This document shows, in pieces, positions 20,247 through 32,458 of a stretch of DNA of 64,000 bases. Made by a program: the position numbers and the translations under genes. The stretch's first letter is position 1. Each line of letters opens with the position of its first letter. The notes beneath the pieces were generated by a model, which ran no database searches, was not told the DNA's origin, and worked only from the letters and a program-made list of their open reading frames with translations. The DNA is from Aristolochia californica (taxonomy: Eukaryota > Streptophyta > Magnoliopsida > Piperales > Aristolochiaceae): NCBI GenBank assembly GCA_029961685.1, contig JARWKL010000008.1:6946501-7010500 (forward strand), in the 5' to 3' direction.

Positions 20247-22640
20247 AAAAAAAAAAAAAGTTAAAAGAGGGTAAAGAATAATGAATAAGAGGTCATTTTT
20301 TGTTTTTTATTTTTCGTTTTTCGACTACCCAGTAGCAATGAAGACTGGAACATTTCTTAAAAATCGACATTAAGGTCCAAAAAACTTCCAGGAATGAAAA
20401 CAGTGATTCCCAATTAAATGATTGACGAAACAATGGAGAGTTTCTACAGAAACGAAGATGGTACAGACGTGTACCGCATCATCAAAATCTTTCCAAGTCA
20501 GGATTTCATGGTGCGCATACGGTCTTGTCGCTTAGCCAGAATTTTATCCTTTGGGACTGTTGATAATGGGGCAATCATAGTGAGGGGAATGCTAGCTTCT
20601 GTAGATTTCTCTTCCTTCATTGTGTTTTGCTGTAAATTCGATTATTGGTAAGATTCAGATAAGTAGAGAGAGAGAGAGAGCGAGTGCATTTTGTCTTAAT
20701 CTGTGTCGTCTGATGTTGCAACATTCTTCGCATGATATCTTTCAATATGAATATGAGAGGAATAAAAGAAAAAAATGCAGAGGCCAGAGAGAAGGCACAA
20801 TCTCATGTGGAGAGGTCAGAGACTTAGTTTGCACAGCCGCCAGTGCTAACGACAAGGACTGCGCTCAAATACTTCCCCTCACATGGACACTTTTGTTTTT
20901 GTTTCTTTTTGTAACTCGAGGTCACTAACAGACGCCACACAGTCCTCCATTCGTGACAATTTGGACGGGAAATGCCCGCTCGAATAAACAACTATTCCTC
21001 ATTTTTTGGGTTGGAGCCATGAGGCCAGCCTCCCTCACCTTTCTCCCCGTCTCTCACCACTACCTTGCTTTTTGTCTAGCCTTCTGCATCATAGTTTTTC
21101 TCCTCACTAAAATGTCACTAACATACCCAATCCGGAGATTAAGATAAAGATCATTCAATGAGTGCTTTCTATCTGGCCATTCGATCCAAAAGCAATGTAA
21201 GGAAGTTGTTCTTCGTTTTCATCCACTTTCTGTTTCAGTTTGTTTATTTGATTTCTTTTCTTATTCTTACAATACGTAACGACTGATGTTAGTTCTTGTT
21301 TTCTTTATCTCTTCACACAAAGTGTTTTTAACCAACCTTTTAACGACTAAACCATCAACTCATCTTAGATGTATAGAATAACCTCCCCGTGGTTTGCAGA
21401 TCTGTTAGGCGGGTCTTATCCATCTTTAGTACATGAAGAATGACCACCATCACCGTTACGGAACTCCAGTGAAGCATGTCATCGAACATGGTCTTATCTT
21501 GGTGATGAAGGTGAAGGAAGAGTTCTAACGTGGTGAAAACCGGTACTAGCTTTCCGTTGTCCTGGGCTTGAAGGTCCAAACATATAATATTGTTAAAAAT
21601 TGAAGAATCCAACGTAGAAGATCACTGTAGTTAAATAGTAAAAAAACCAGTCCAGTGCCTTTTGCCTGAATATTATTCTTACCTCTCGTGAGAAGCATTG
21701 GAACGAGACATTCTTTTATCATATGATTTCGTATTTTAAAACACAAATATTTGTTTATGTTGGCACTATGTGTAGGATTGGTTGTACAGTTGGTTACAGT
21801 CAGACCACTCTATCCAGAACAGCTGAGATCACTTGGAATAGGATGGGCCTCCTATTTATTTCTATAATCCTTCTGCCAGTGGCAACCTCTATTTTCTCCT
21901 ACGGTGCTAGATTTCCTTCGTGACAGACGTATGAGCTGATTGGGGGCCATTGATCTGGTTAACAAATAGCCAATCTGATATCGTCGTTTCTGTTGTCCAA
22001 TTATACTATACCATTCTCTGAATTAAAACAATAGGCTTAATTTAGAATTTTTGGTCAAACTCAATCCTTGCCATTGCTCAGCTCTTGGATAATGACTGAA
22101 CTTATGATTCCTCTTGGATAATGACTGAACATATGATTCAAAAATCTGATGAAAATCCTTTGCCATCCAAAGATCAGGAGAGACAAAGGAACAGGTTTTG
22201 GATAAGGGGAGTCTGGTCCTTAGACCATACAAAAGATAATCTGGATTCGAAATCAGAATCAGAGAGATCGAGGGAACTGAAACAATAAACGATAGATAGC
22301 CAAAACTGGTTGAGGAGAGTTCACACGCCCCATCATCAATCGTGTAAGCTTCACTTCACTTCATTTCATTCTTTTGAGAAGAATCATTCCTCCCACATAC
22401 CACCTTTGGTGTATGTGTTATATTATCTTTGGCCTTCAGATTTGGCATTAAGGGCTAATTTGTTGTGTACAAGGGGGCTTACTATGTGACTGCTTTGTAT
22501 GTAGTGCTTCCTCCTGCAATGGCATGATAGGCCATGCATTCTAGATGGTGTGACAATAACGATGATGAGTACAACCAAGAGGATTTCTTATAGAAGGGAT
22601 TGACCTTCACATTAATGTATTTTTCTACTATGTTGGCTTG
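20247..22640. other. Downstream low-copy spacer, no gene recognised
   Basis: AATAAT/AATAAG at about 20276-20287 are the likeliest polyadenylation signals of the GA20-oxidase gene. Beyond lie a short (GA)n run (about 20665-20682), several chance open frames (20418-20651, 20620-20928, 20953-21147, 21355-21746, 21723-21923) without recognisable domains, and a tandem duplication at 22082-22139. I see no retroelement here. This is the longest stretch in the window without one. Confidence 0.5.
22082..22139. repeat. Tandem duplication, 2 x 29 bp
   Basis: CTCTTGGATAATGACTGAAC begins both units (22082 and 22111); the two 29-mers differ at one base. Confidence 0.85.
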
Positions 22641-22974
22641 TGTTATGTAGCCTGAAGGGTATTTTAGTTATTTTAAGTGTAAAATAATTAAGGGTTTAAT
22701 AAAGTGAGATTAAGGAGTTTATCCCTAAGCAGAAACATGACAGTAAATACATTGTCTCTCTAAGTTCTGGACTTTTGATTGCATTTTTTTTTTTGGTCTT
22801 CTTTCTTCTCTTCATGGTATCAGAGCAATGCTGATTAAGGGGTTTAATAAAGTGAGATTAAGGAGTTTATCCCTAAGCAGAAACATGACAGTAAATACAT
22901 TGTCTCTCTAAGTTCTGGACTTTTGATTGCATATTCTTTTTCGGTCTTCTTTCTTCTCTTCATGGTATCAGAGT
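22641..22974 (+). repeat. LTR 3' end with primer site, tandemly duplicated
   Basis: A block of about 147 bp (TTTAATAAAGTGAGATTAAG ... CTTCTCTTCATGGTATCAGAG) occurs twice head to tail. It carries the initiator-Met primer site at 22815-22826 (TGGTATCAGAGC) and again at 22963-22974 (last base C to T). A possible LTR start TGTTATGTAG lies at 22641. The 3' LTR partner was not found. Confidence 0.65.
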
Positions 22975-22999
22975 AATGCTGGTTCATGGTGGTTGTTGT

Positions 23000-24310
23000 A
23001 CTCTAAATTTCCCTAAACTCAGTGAAGGAATAAAAATAATCTTGTCATTTTATTCTTTGATTCTTTCATTTGTGGCATTTTTGGTAATGGGTTGGTGAAG
23101 TTTTTGGTGCCCAGGGAGTTATAGTAGACAAAGTGTAGCAATGTGTGGGGGGTGAAAGAAGAAGGTTAAAGATAATTTTTAAAGGTTCTAAGTAATTAAC
23201 AATCATTAAAATAAATGGATCGATCATACAGAGGTGCATGATCACAATTGATTGATTACATAGAAAACACTTTAAAATGTTGATTGATCAATTGGAGGAG
23301 ATTGATCAATCATGCAAAAAGAGTATTGAAAGGTTGATCGATTGGAGGAGATTGATGAGTCATATAGAAGTTTTGAAAGGTCGGTCGATCATTGAAGGTA
23401 GTAGACCAATCATACAATAATTGTCGTGGATTTTACTGTGGTATCTTCTGGTAGTACTTAGGCGGACATTGATGAAAAAGGTTTAGTCGTATTCAAATTA
23501 TTAATCCCAACTTGAATGGAAAAAACTATATGGTGTGATCTCGATCAATAAGAATCTTTCTCGAAGCTTAAGACAAGGATTAAGTATTGACAGGTCATCC
23601 ACCTATTCCAATTTCAAAATTTTGGAAGAAGGAAAATGTTGTTGCTATGACTTGGTTACTTAATAGTATGGATACATCTATGCAAGTCAGGTAGTTTATT
23701 TTGCTATAACAAAAGAGATATGGGAGGTTCTAATGATTGCATATTCTCATAAAAATAATTTTTCAAAAGTGTATGAAATTCATTCAAAATTTTCCACAAT
23801 TCAAGAAAGACAATGAAGTGAGGTAGAATACTTTTGTGAGTTGGATAGTTTAATATAGAAGCTTCAAGTCTATCACCCTCACACTACTGATGTTGTAACC
23901 TTACAATGCCAATAGGTTGAAATGGACGTCACGAGATTTTTGCATGTACTTGGACTAGGGTATGAAAGTATATGTCCTTAGATGTTATCTAGTGTTGACA
24001 TTCCTACACTGACTAGAGCATATGTTCAAGTTATACAGGCTGAGAATATCTTGACTAAACCTAGTGATGTTGTTTGACAAGTTCAATCATTGGAGAACTC
24101 TACTTTGTTCACTGCTTCCACTAACGGTAGATAGTTGAGATGTCTCAAGGACATGATGGTGGAAGAAGTCTTGGTTGTGGTGGAGACGATGGATATAATC
24201 GCCATAAAGATAATAGGCCCTACTATCACTTTGGCAAGGTGGGACATATTTCTATGTAATGTTAGGAAAATTATGGTATGCTGGCTTGTTGAGGAGTGTG
24301 AGTGGAGGTG
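23000..24310 (+). pseudogene. Decayed plus-strand copia leader and gag
   Basis: After a leader rich in GATCGATCA-like palindromes (about 23210-23420), the + strand carries a heavily broken gag. Recognisable words are WLLNSMDTSMQV near 23655, a FLHVLGLGYES-like stretch near 23945 and YYHFGKVGHIS near 24220-24250, a zinc knuckle with its first cysteine lost. Stops occur in every frame. The minus-strand LTR at 24316 cuts it off. Confidence 0.7.
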
Positions 24311-24315
24311 TAGAG

Positions 24316-24718
24316 TGTTGAATTTAGGACCCATACTTTGAACCTCTAGAAAAATAAGAGAGGGAGAAGAGAATGAAAAGAGAATAGATGAAAGGAGGAG
24401 AGCAAAGAGAGAACTCGGTAGGGAAAAGAGATATAGAAAGCCTTTAGGCTAAGAGAGAGAGAGAGTCTTTCACGAATTGTGAGAAGAGGAGAGAGCTTGA
24501 TGCTCTACCTCAAGTCAAAGGCATCAATGCCTACAATGCCTACAATGCCCTTAGAGCAACAAGCTTTACATGCGAAAAGACAAGTAGACATGTTCACCTT
24601 GATTAATTACACCCTTGTGCCATATTTATAAGATGATACTTTATTTATAAGCATGCCACCCATCTTGGACGTGTGGGCCTTCTCCATACTCATGTGGGCT
24701 TGGGCGCATCTTCTAACA
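24316..24718 (-). repeat. 3' LTR of a minus-strand copia element
   Basis: TGTTGAATTTAGGACCCATA...CTTCTAACA (403 bp, + strand) is followed by the complement of a polypurine tract (ctcctcctaaagctgggggt at 24719-24738). That places it at the 3' end of the copia reading leftwards from 25601. The left flanking 5-mer is TAGAG. Confidence 0.8.
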
Positions 24719-25601
24719 CTCCTCCTAAAGCTGGGGGTGAGAAAATACCGTAAATGTCCAGCCTGCTACAAAAGGTGGACATGATTTTATGAGTGAATGG
24801 CTTTGTGTTACAACTTGTCCTTGTGAGGAGATATATCTGAGGGATAATATGTTAGCTTAAAATTTTTCTCGTATAAAGTGGCAATCCACCTCGATGTGTT
24901 TAGTTCTTTCATGGAAGACCGGATTTGAAGTGATATGAATTGCCGCTTGATTATAACAATATAGGTCCATAGAAGCACCTTTATAGAGTCTCAATTCAGT
25001 TAGAAGGTACATGATCCATAGAAGCTCATCGACTATGTGTGCCATGGCCCTACATTTTGCTTCTGCACTGGACCTTGCAACCATATTCTGTTTCTTACTT
25101 CTTCATATAATCAAGTTTCCTCCAACCATTGTACAATACCCCAAAGTGGATTTTTTTGTCATCCGAGGATCCTGCCTAGTCTGTATCCAAGAGCCCTTCT
25201 ATGTTGAAGTGACCATATTTTTTTTATTGAGAAATCTTTTTCCAAGAGTTCCTTTTAAATATCACAATATTATTTCCAATGTTTTCCAATGAGTAAGTTG
25301 TAATTTATGCATGTATTGACTTACCACACTTATTGTATATGGTATATCAAATCTTGTTACACAAAGATAAATAAGTTTTTCCACAAGTCTTTGATATTTC
25401 TTATTATCCACATCTTCTCAAGAGACTTCAAATAATTTAGTATTTGAATCCATGGTGGTATCTGCTGGTCTACACCCCATAATTCTTGTCTCCTCTTGTA
25501 GATCAAGGACATATTTTCTCTAAGTATAATCCCATGTTTGGACTGTAATACCTCAATACATAGAAAATATTTTAGTCCAAGATCTTTTGTCTTGAACTCT
25601 T
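24719..25601 (-). pseudogene. Ty1/copia RNase H and reverse transcriptase C-terminus
   Basis: The minus strand encodes KEFKTKDLGLKYFLCIEVLQ near 25590, the end of reverse transcriptase. RNase H follows as VARSSAEAKCRAMAHIVDEL, CYNQAAIHITSNPVFHERTK and HIEVDCHFIREKF (24857-25084). Frameshifts separate the two parts. LARD-A(+) starts at 25602 and removes everything upstream in the pol frame. Confidence 0.88.
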
Positions 25602-28376
25602 TGTTGGAAGATAAGCTCAAGACCACACGACCAAGGAAGGCCCACAAGATGGGCCCAAGCTCACAAGAAGTAGGACCCACAATGATTACTGTGAGCTGGA
25701 ATCCTTATCACATCAGTTGGAAAATCAAGAAGGACTCACAAAAGTATCTTATCTTATGGTCACGTCAAAGAAGAGTTTTAGTTTGAGTTATGTTTGTCTT
25801 TTATATATATTGAGTTTTTTTAATTATGTTAGGACTTATCTTTAAGTGTTAGAGTTGGGGTGTAATTGGGATAAGGGTAGTTTTATTGTAATTGGACTCT
25901 ACTACCTTCCTCTATTATAAATAGAGGTTCATGTACTCTGATTACAATAAGTTATTGATGTCAACGAAGTATTTCACTTTTCCATAAATTCAACATGGTA
26001 TCAGAGCAGGTTCTATGAGTTGACGTGGTCAACTCACGGAGGTAATGTGATCCTTTTCTCTAAACCATAAACCCTAAGTCTAGGTTCATAGTTATTTTTT
26101 TTAGTCCCCATACCCATAGTTTTCTTTGTGTTTTTTACCTCTATATGAAGTTTTTAATATTTCAAATTATATATTGAAGGAAATATATTTGAGTCTAATT
26201 TCCAAAGAAAAATGATTTGTTCCAATCGGAGTTATCTAAAAAGAGATATTGATAATTGAATGAGTGAAGGTCAGATTGAAAAAAGGTTGGACCAGCAGCA
26301 GCAATATTTAGATTTCGAGGTATTTTTTGCTATAAAAAACTAGACTTTATATTGAGAAATATATATCAAAAGTAAGATCAATAATTCTATTCTTTTACCT
26401 ATTCAAAATTTTTTTTATCTTGAGTTATCTACAAATAGAAATTGATATTTGAAGCAGCAAAGGTCAGATTGAAAAAGATGTTCGAGTGACAGCAGAAAGC
26501 CTCAACTTCCAAGGTATTTTATGCTATCAAGAAAGAGACTTTATTTTGAGAATTATATATCAAAAGAAATATACTTAAGTCTATTTTCTTACCTATTTAA
26601 CCAATTCTCTGTATGAATTTTTTATATGGAGATATTGTTCTTGTAAGAGTCGATGGTCATTCTGGAAAAAACGAAGAAACAATACTTAGTTCGGCCAGAT
26701 GCAGAGGCCAAAATCTATCAGATTATTTATCTTCTAATAATTATATTTTATGAATATAATTTATACTTGGATGAAAGGTATTTAATTCTACTTTCATAAT
26801 GAGAAAATTTCATGTTAATTTGATCTATATTGAAAGAAGTATTCGTATTGGAAGAATCAAAGGTCATGCTGGTATTCTGTTACATTGAAAATCCGAATTT
26901 AAGCCGATTGTTTTGTGTCAATTTTTGAGTTGATATATTAGAAAAATATCTCACTTCTCCCTGGTTTGAGAGCTTATTTATAAATCTCAGTTATTTGGGC
27001 CTATTGATACATCTATGATATTTGGTTCAAGCTGGCATCACTGCCATTACCTCCCAGCTTGAGGGGGAGAAGTAGAAGAAGTACAAGAAAGAGGTATTTT
27101 ATTTCATATGTTGTGAATAAGTTTATGTGACCAAAATATTCAAGAAAGGGGGAGCACAAAAGATGAAGCTTGTGCATGTAAGAAGAAATTTTCATATCGG
27201 ATTATTTTATGGGTTTTTTTACAAATTTTATTATTTGGTTTGTGTTATAGGTGTTGGAAGATGGTCGTGTTATATACAGTTGTTGATATTATGTCTCTTT
27301 TGGGACATTGTTATTGAAGAAGAGGTGGCCTCATATCATCATTTATTTTACCTTGTAAAAAAATATCATGGTTGGGAAACCATGACGGAGGATACCCTAG
27401 CAAAAAATATCACGGTTGAGAAACCATGATGGGCCCTATCAAAAAAAAATATCACGGTTGGGAAACCATGACGGAGGATACCCTATAAAAAAATATCAAG
27501 GTTGGGAAACCATGATAGGCACTATAAAAAAATATCACAGTTGGGAAACCATGACGGAAGATACCCCCCCCCCCCCCCCCCCCCCCTCCCTCTCTGTAAT
27601 GGATTTTATGACTCCTACCACTTGAGAGTCGTTGTCTTGTGGAGGGACATGGTGGTGGACACTTTAGAGTAATGCCTATAGACACACTACCGATAGAAGA
27701 CGGAGTGTGCCCTACATCCAGCATTAGGACTGGAGTATGAAGCAATAGCTTACCAGCTAGGAGTGATTTTTACTCTCACATATATTATGCCAATAGGGCC
27801 TCATGGAAGGACGCTACAGTGTGAGGGGGAATGTTAGAAGATGAAGGCATATTGGAAGATGTGCCATTTTATAAAAAAATATTTTATACATCATTTGCAA
27901 CGAGTTGGGAGTTCATGTTGTTCTCTCACCCCCAGCTTGAGGGGGAATGTCTGAAGATAAGCTCAAACCCACACGACCAAGGAAGGTCCACATATCTATG
28001 ATTATTATAAGATGGGCCACGCGACCAAGGAAGGTCCACAAGATGGGTCCAAGCCTATAATAAGTAGGACCCACAATGATTACCATGAGTTGGCATCCTT
28101 ATCACATCAGTTGGAAGATCAAGAAGGACTCACAAAATATTTTATCTTATGGTCACGTCAAAGAAGAGTTTTAGTTTGAGTTATGTTTGTCTTTTATCTA
28201 TATTGAGTTATTTAATTATATTAGAACTTATCTTTAAGTGTTAGAGTTTGGGTGTAATTGGGACAAGGGTAGTTTTATTGTAATTGGACTCTACTACCTT
28301 CATCTATTATAAATAGAAGTTCATGTACTCTAATTACAACAAGTTAATGAAGTCAATGAAGTATTTCCCTTTGCCA
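25602..28376 (+). mobile_element. LARD-A copy on the plus strand, non-coding
   Basis: The 5' LTR (25602-25995, TGTTGGAAGATAAGC...AAATTCAACA) is followed directly by TGGTATCAGAGC (25996-26007). A 1.9-kb non-coding interior and a polypurine tract (AGCTTGAGGGGGAA, ending 27947) precede a 3' LTR (27948 to about 28376) that lacks its last bases. The interior holds a mid-element purine tract (27060-27110), five hairpin repeats (27363-27563), a C23 run (27564-27586) and the shared 3' block (about 27617-27835). No target duplication is found. The right junction runs straight into minus-strand copia gag, so the 3' end was probably lost by recombination. Confidence 0.82.
27363..27563 (+). repeat. Five tandem hairpin-forming repeats, about 42 bp each
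   Basis: Units start at 27363, 27407, 27449, 27493 and 27532. Each has a form of ATGGTTGGGAAACCAT, which can fold on itself, then GACGGAGGATACCC or a variant, then an A-run. The array ends in a run of 23 C. Confidence 0.85.
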
Positions 28377-28798
28377 TTCTTGAAGAAGGCCTTTAAATCG
28401 AGCCAAATATTCATGGATATTTTATACTTATTTAGTATTGAACATAGTTTGGAGAATATCGTATGGCCTTTGTAAGTTGTTGGAGCTAGAGTACAACTTA
28501 GCACATGTCTCCCAAAATTTCTTAGTGGTGTCTAGATGAATAACATTGTTGGAGACAAGTTCTTCGATGTTGTTGATGAACCAACTAATTACCAAAGAGT
28601 CATTTTTTAATCATTAGCATAAGCAACATCTTCTTCTTCATTGGGTGGCTTCAGTTTTGTTAGGTGAACAAGTAGGTCCCTTGTAATAAGAAACTATCGA
28701 ACCGTATTGGATCTGCTCAAGTAATTTGATATCCCTCGTAAGGGTATGGTAGTAATCTTGAGAATATCATTCTTTCTACCCATGCATTCTTCATCCAT
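28377..28798 (-). pseudogene. Copia E(-) gag, N-terminal part
   Basis: The minus-strand ATG at 28798 opens a gag closely matching the plus-strand one at 59188: the start, the NDILKITT stretch, the PPNEEEDVAYAND-like segment and the leftmost EYLARF-like region all correspond. It ends abruptly at the LARD-A(+) 3' LTR at about 28376. It is truncated and interrupted by stops. Confidence 0.8.
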
Positions 28799-29260
28799 AC
28801 GAGGCAATTCAAGGGTAATAGTGTACTCAAATGTGAAGTAGCCTAAGTAAGCGGCTTGTAGAAACAAGTGAATCCAAGACTAGCTCGGGTATATGGAAGG
28901 AGAACCCAAGTTTATCAAGCCTTTTCGGTAAGAGGGAACCCTCTTATGCAACTAAACATTCTGGCCAAAATTTCCTATAATCAATTCCCTAGTCTTCCTT
29001 TTAGAGAATAGTAAAAAATAAATCTACAAGCATGAAATCAAGTAAGGTAAGGTGGCATTCTGAGTAAGATCTTTCCAAGATCATTCCAAAAATGAATTTG
29101 ACTCCCTCATGAGTTATGCAAGATATGATTGATTTAAAATTAAATAAATCAGGCCTAATAAAAAAGAATCTGATAGAATGTGAGATATAAAAAAATAGCA
29201 ATCTTTCTTCAAATAGATTGATGCCAACTTGGGTTTCCAAAGGACCACTTCCTTAATTCT
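28799..29260 (-). other. Copia E(-) leader, inner half
   Basis: This non-coding stretch matches the leader of copia E(+) at about 58900-59187 in reverse. It is separated from its outer half (32918-33690) by the LARD-A' insertion. The last five bases, ATTCT, are the target duplication of that insertion. Confidence 0.75.
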
Positions 29261-29719
29261 TGTTGAATTTATGGAAAAGAGAAATACTTAATTGACTTAT
29301 TTAATCAGAGTACATGAACCTCTATTTATAATAGAAGAAGGTAGTAGAGTCTAATTACAATTAAACTACCTTTGTCCCAATTACACCCAAACTCTAACAT
29401 ATAAAGATAAGCCCAAACATAATTAAATAACCCAATATAAATAGAAGACTAACATGATTAAAATACCTTTAAATTGAAACTCCTCTATGAGACCTGCTTC
29501 CATAATAATTGTGGCTTTGTTAGACTTCTTATTGTGTAAAACTTCTTATGCCACCTCATGTGATCATGGTGGGTCCCATATCTTATGGGTTTGGACCCAT
29601 CTTCCAACACTCTTGGATATGTGGGCTTTCCTTGGTCTAATGGGCTTGGACCCATCTTCCAACACACTTGGATATGTGGGTCTTCCTTGGTCGTGTGGGC
29701 TTGGGCCCATCTTCCAACA
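29261..29719 (-). repeat. LARD-A' 3' LTR
   Basis: Its terminal word CTTCCAACA (+ strand) recurs inside the LTR at 29601-29609 and 29656-29664 before the true end at 29711-29719, giving a 55-bp period. Confidence 0.9.
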
Positions 29720-30495
29720 CTGCCCCTCAAGCTAGAGTTGAGAGAACATCATGAACTTCTAGCTTGCTGGAAATGATGTATAAGATCTTCTCGTATAAAA
29801 TGGTCGTTCTCCATATCTTCCAACACTCCCCCTCACATTGGTGCTCTCTTCCATGAAGCCCAACTGGCATAAGATAAGTAAGAGTAAAATCACTCCAAAC
29901 CGTATGGCATCGCTTCATACTCCAGTCATAACCCATGCTAGATGTAGGGCACACTCCTTTCTTTCTCAGGCAGTGGTATACGTAGTGCTCAGAAGTGTAG
30001 TAAAAACTCCACCATCACCGTGTCCCTCCATAGGACAACGACTCTCAAGTGGTAAAATTACTAAATGCCAATTAAGCGTGATAACATATATATAGTAATA
30101 AGCTCCTCCATCACGGTGTCCCAACTCAGGCACTGACTCTCATAGGTAGAAATGGGTGATAAATGCATGTCATTCACAAAACGGCGATAAAAGACGTGAT
30201 AAATGACTGTCATTCACAAGACGGCAATAAAGGACGTAATAAGTGGGTAATGCTTGTCATTCAAAAGACGGTGATAAAAGACCCATGGGTATATATATAT
30301 ATAAGTCTCAATGGACTTAAAACACCCAACCATGATGAACTTAAACTCCCAACCGAAGAAACACGTAAGAGGTTGGCCCAAAGAAATATGTGAGAGTCAA
30401 ATAAAGGATGGTAGGAGTAAGGTTTTCAAATAACCAATAGGTAATGGGTAAAGAGGAAGATAGGATGTTGGGGCCACCTTCAATAATAATGTCTC

Positions 30496-31316
30496 TGTTG
30501 AGGGCTCAATAGCACACCGAGTCACCAAAGGAGGAGGTAATGACTCACTGAGTTTATTAATTTTAAATTTCATATTTTATATTGATTTCAGTATAATTTT
30601 CCATTAATTATGTAATGAGCAAGGATGCAAGGGCAGAATTATCATTTTAGCCCTAAAACACTTATGACGTCAAACCCTATTTAAAGGGTAGAGAAATAGA
30701 GAAAATGCAAGTTTTGAATTAGGTTAAACAGGGTTTGGAGTTCTCCTTGACGAGCTCTAGGGTTGGGAGGTCTCCTTGACTAGCTCCTGGTATGGTTCTC
30801 TTGATTTGAGTTTTATTTCTTCTCTATTTGAATTCTGCTTTGCATTGAGATTATCCAAGATAAAGGGAGAGGGTCTTGAATACTGTTTTCCGAGTTCAAG
30901 GAGGGGCTTTAGCCTCTTCCACATTTTCAGTAGCAAGAGGGAAGACTTTTCCTTCAATCTGAGCAAGAAAAGAGAAGGCTTAATTCCCTAATTGAGCAAC
31001 ACACTAAAAGAGGCAGCTTTAGCCTCTAACCGAGTAAGGGAGGGTTAGGAAGTCCTAATCTCTCCTACGTGGGATGCAACAACCTTTCTAGAGGGTCCCT
31101 AGCCTCTTAGATGTGAGTAGCAAAAAGAGTTTAACCCTTCCTAGCCAAGAACAGTAAGAGAAGTATTGTTTTTACGTAGAAGACTAAGAAAAGGAAACTC
31201 CTTTTCAAGCATAACGAGAACAGGTACAGTCATTACCATGACCAAGAACCCTAATACAGTGTTGGATTCACAATTACATCGCCGAGTTACTAGATCCACG
31301 GCTATGGACCATAACA
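30496..31316 (+). mobile_element. Solo LTR of the gypsy family
   Basis: TGTTGAGGGCTCAATAG...GGACCATAACA (821 bp) is a diverged relative of the LTRs at 11527 and 16697, with no internal sequence. GTCTC (30491-30495) and ATCTC (31317-31321) are its target duplication, one base apart. The uninterrupted version of the target exists at 39821-39845. A solo LTR normally arises by recombination between the two LTRs of a full element. Confidence 0.9.
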
Positions 31317-32458
31317 ATCTCATCCAAAAAGACATAATAACTGCAGTTGAAATGGGCTTGGGCCCATATAACACGAACCAAAATAATAAAATCCTTGTAA
31401 AAGGACCCATGAAATAATCCGATGCAAGTAATTGCACCAAATAATATGTTGACCAATGAATATGTTGCGAATACCTCAAAATAATTATCCAGCCGGAGAA
31501 ATAGAATTGAGTTGAGCCGAGTCAGGTATCACCAATAGTTACCACAATTATTACTGCGAGTTAAAATTCTTGATCTTCAATTTTCTTTGCTGCAAAAAAT
31601 TTCTTCTTAAATGCAAAGGACTCATCTTTTGTACTCCCCTTTCTTGAATATTTTTGTCACATAAAACTTACCACAACATATGGAATAAAATACCTCTTTC
31701 TTGTACTTCTCCCCCTCAAACTGTGAGGTAATGGCAGTGTTCCCAGCTTGAACCAAATAACATAGATGTAGTAACAGAAAAAAGGGGTAAGTGAGATATT
31801 TTCCTGATATAGTTGATCAATAACAACAACTCAAAAAGTGATGCAAAATAATCGATTTAAATTCGGATTTTTCAATGCAATATGATACTAGTATAACCTT
31901 TGATTCTTCCAATGCGAATATATCCTTAAATATAGATAAGATTGACATGAAATTTTCTCCTTCTGAAACTAGACTTAAATAAATTTCATCCAAGTATAAA
32001 TTCTCATCATAAAATATACTTCTATTGAGATATATAATCTGATATATTTCGATCTCTACCGAACTAAGTACTCTTCCCCTTTTCCAGTATGACCATTGAC
32101 TCTTCCAAGATCAATATCTCTATCTAAAAAAACAAATAAAAAATTGGTCAAATAGGTAAGAAAATAGACTTACAGATCTTTCTTTTGATATATAATTCTT
32201 CATATAAAGTTATGTTCTTGATAGAATAAAATAGCTCAGAATTTGAAGATTTTTGCTGCTGTATGAACCTCTTTTGCAATTTGACCTTTACTGCTTCAAA
32301 TATCGATTTCTCTTTGTAGATAACTTCGATTAAAAAAAATATTTCTATGGAAATTAGACTCGAATATATTTTTGTAAATATATTATATGCAAAATGAAAA
32401 GGATCACATTACTTTTGTGGGTTGATCGAGTCAACTCATAGAACCTGCTCTGATACCC

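Noticed and set aside
20418..21147. A possible small gene downstream of GA20-oxidase
   Set aside because: The open frames are short, without motifs or splice support, and include a GA microsatellite.
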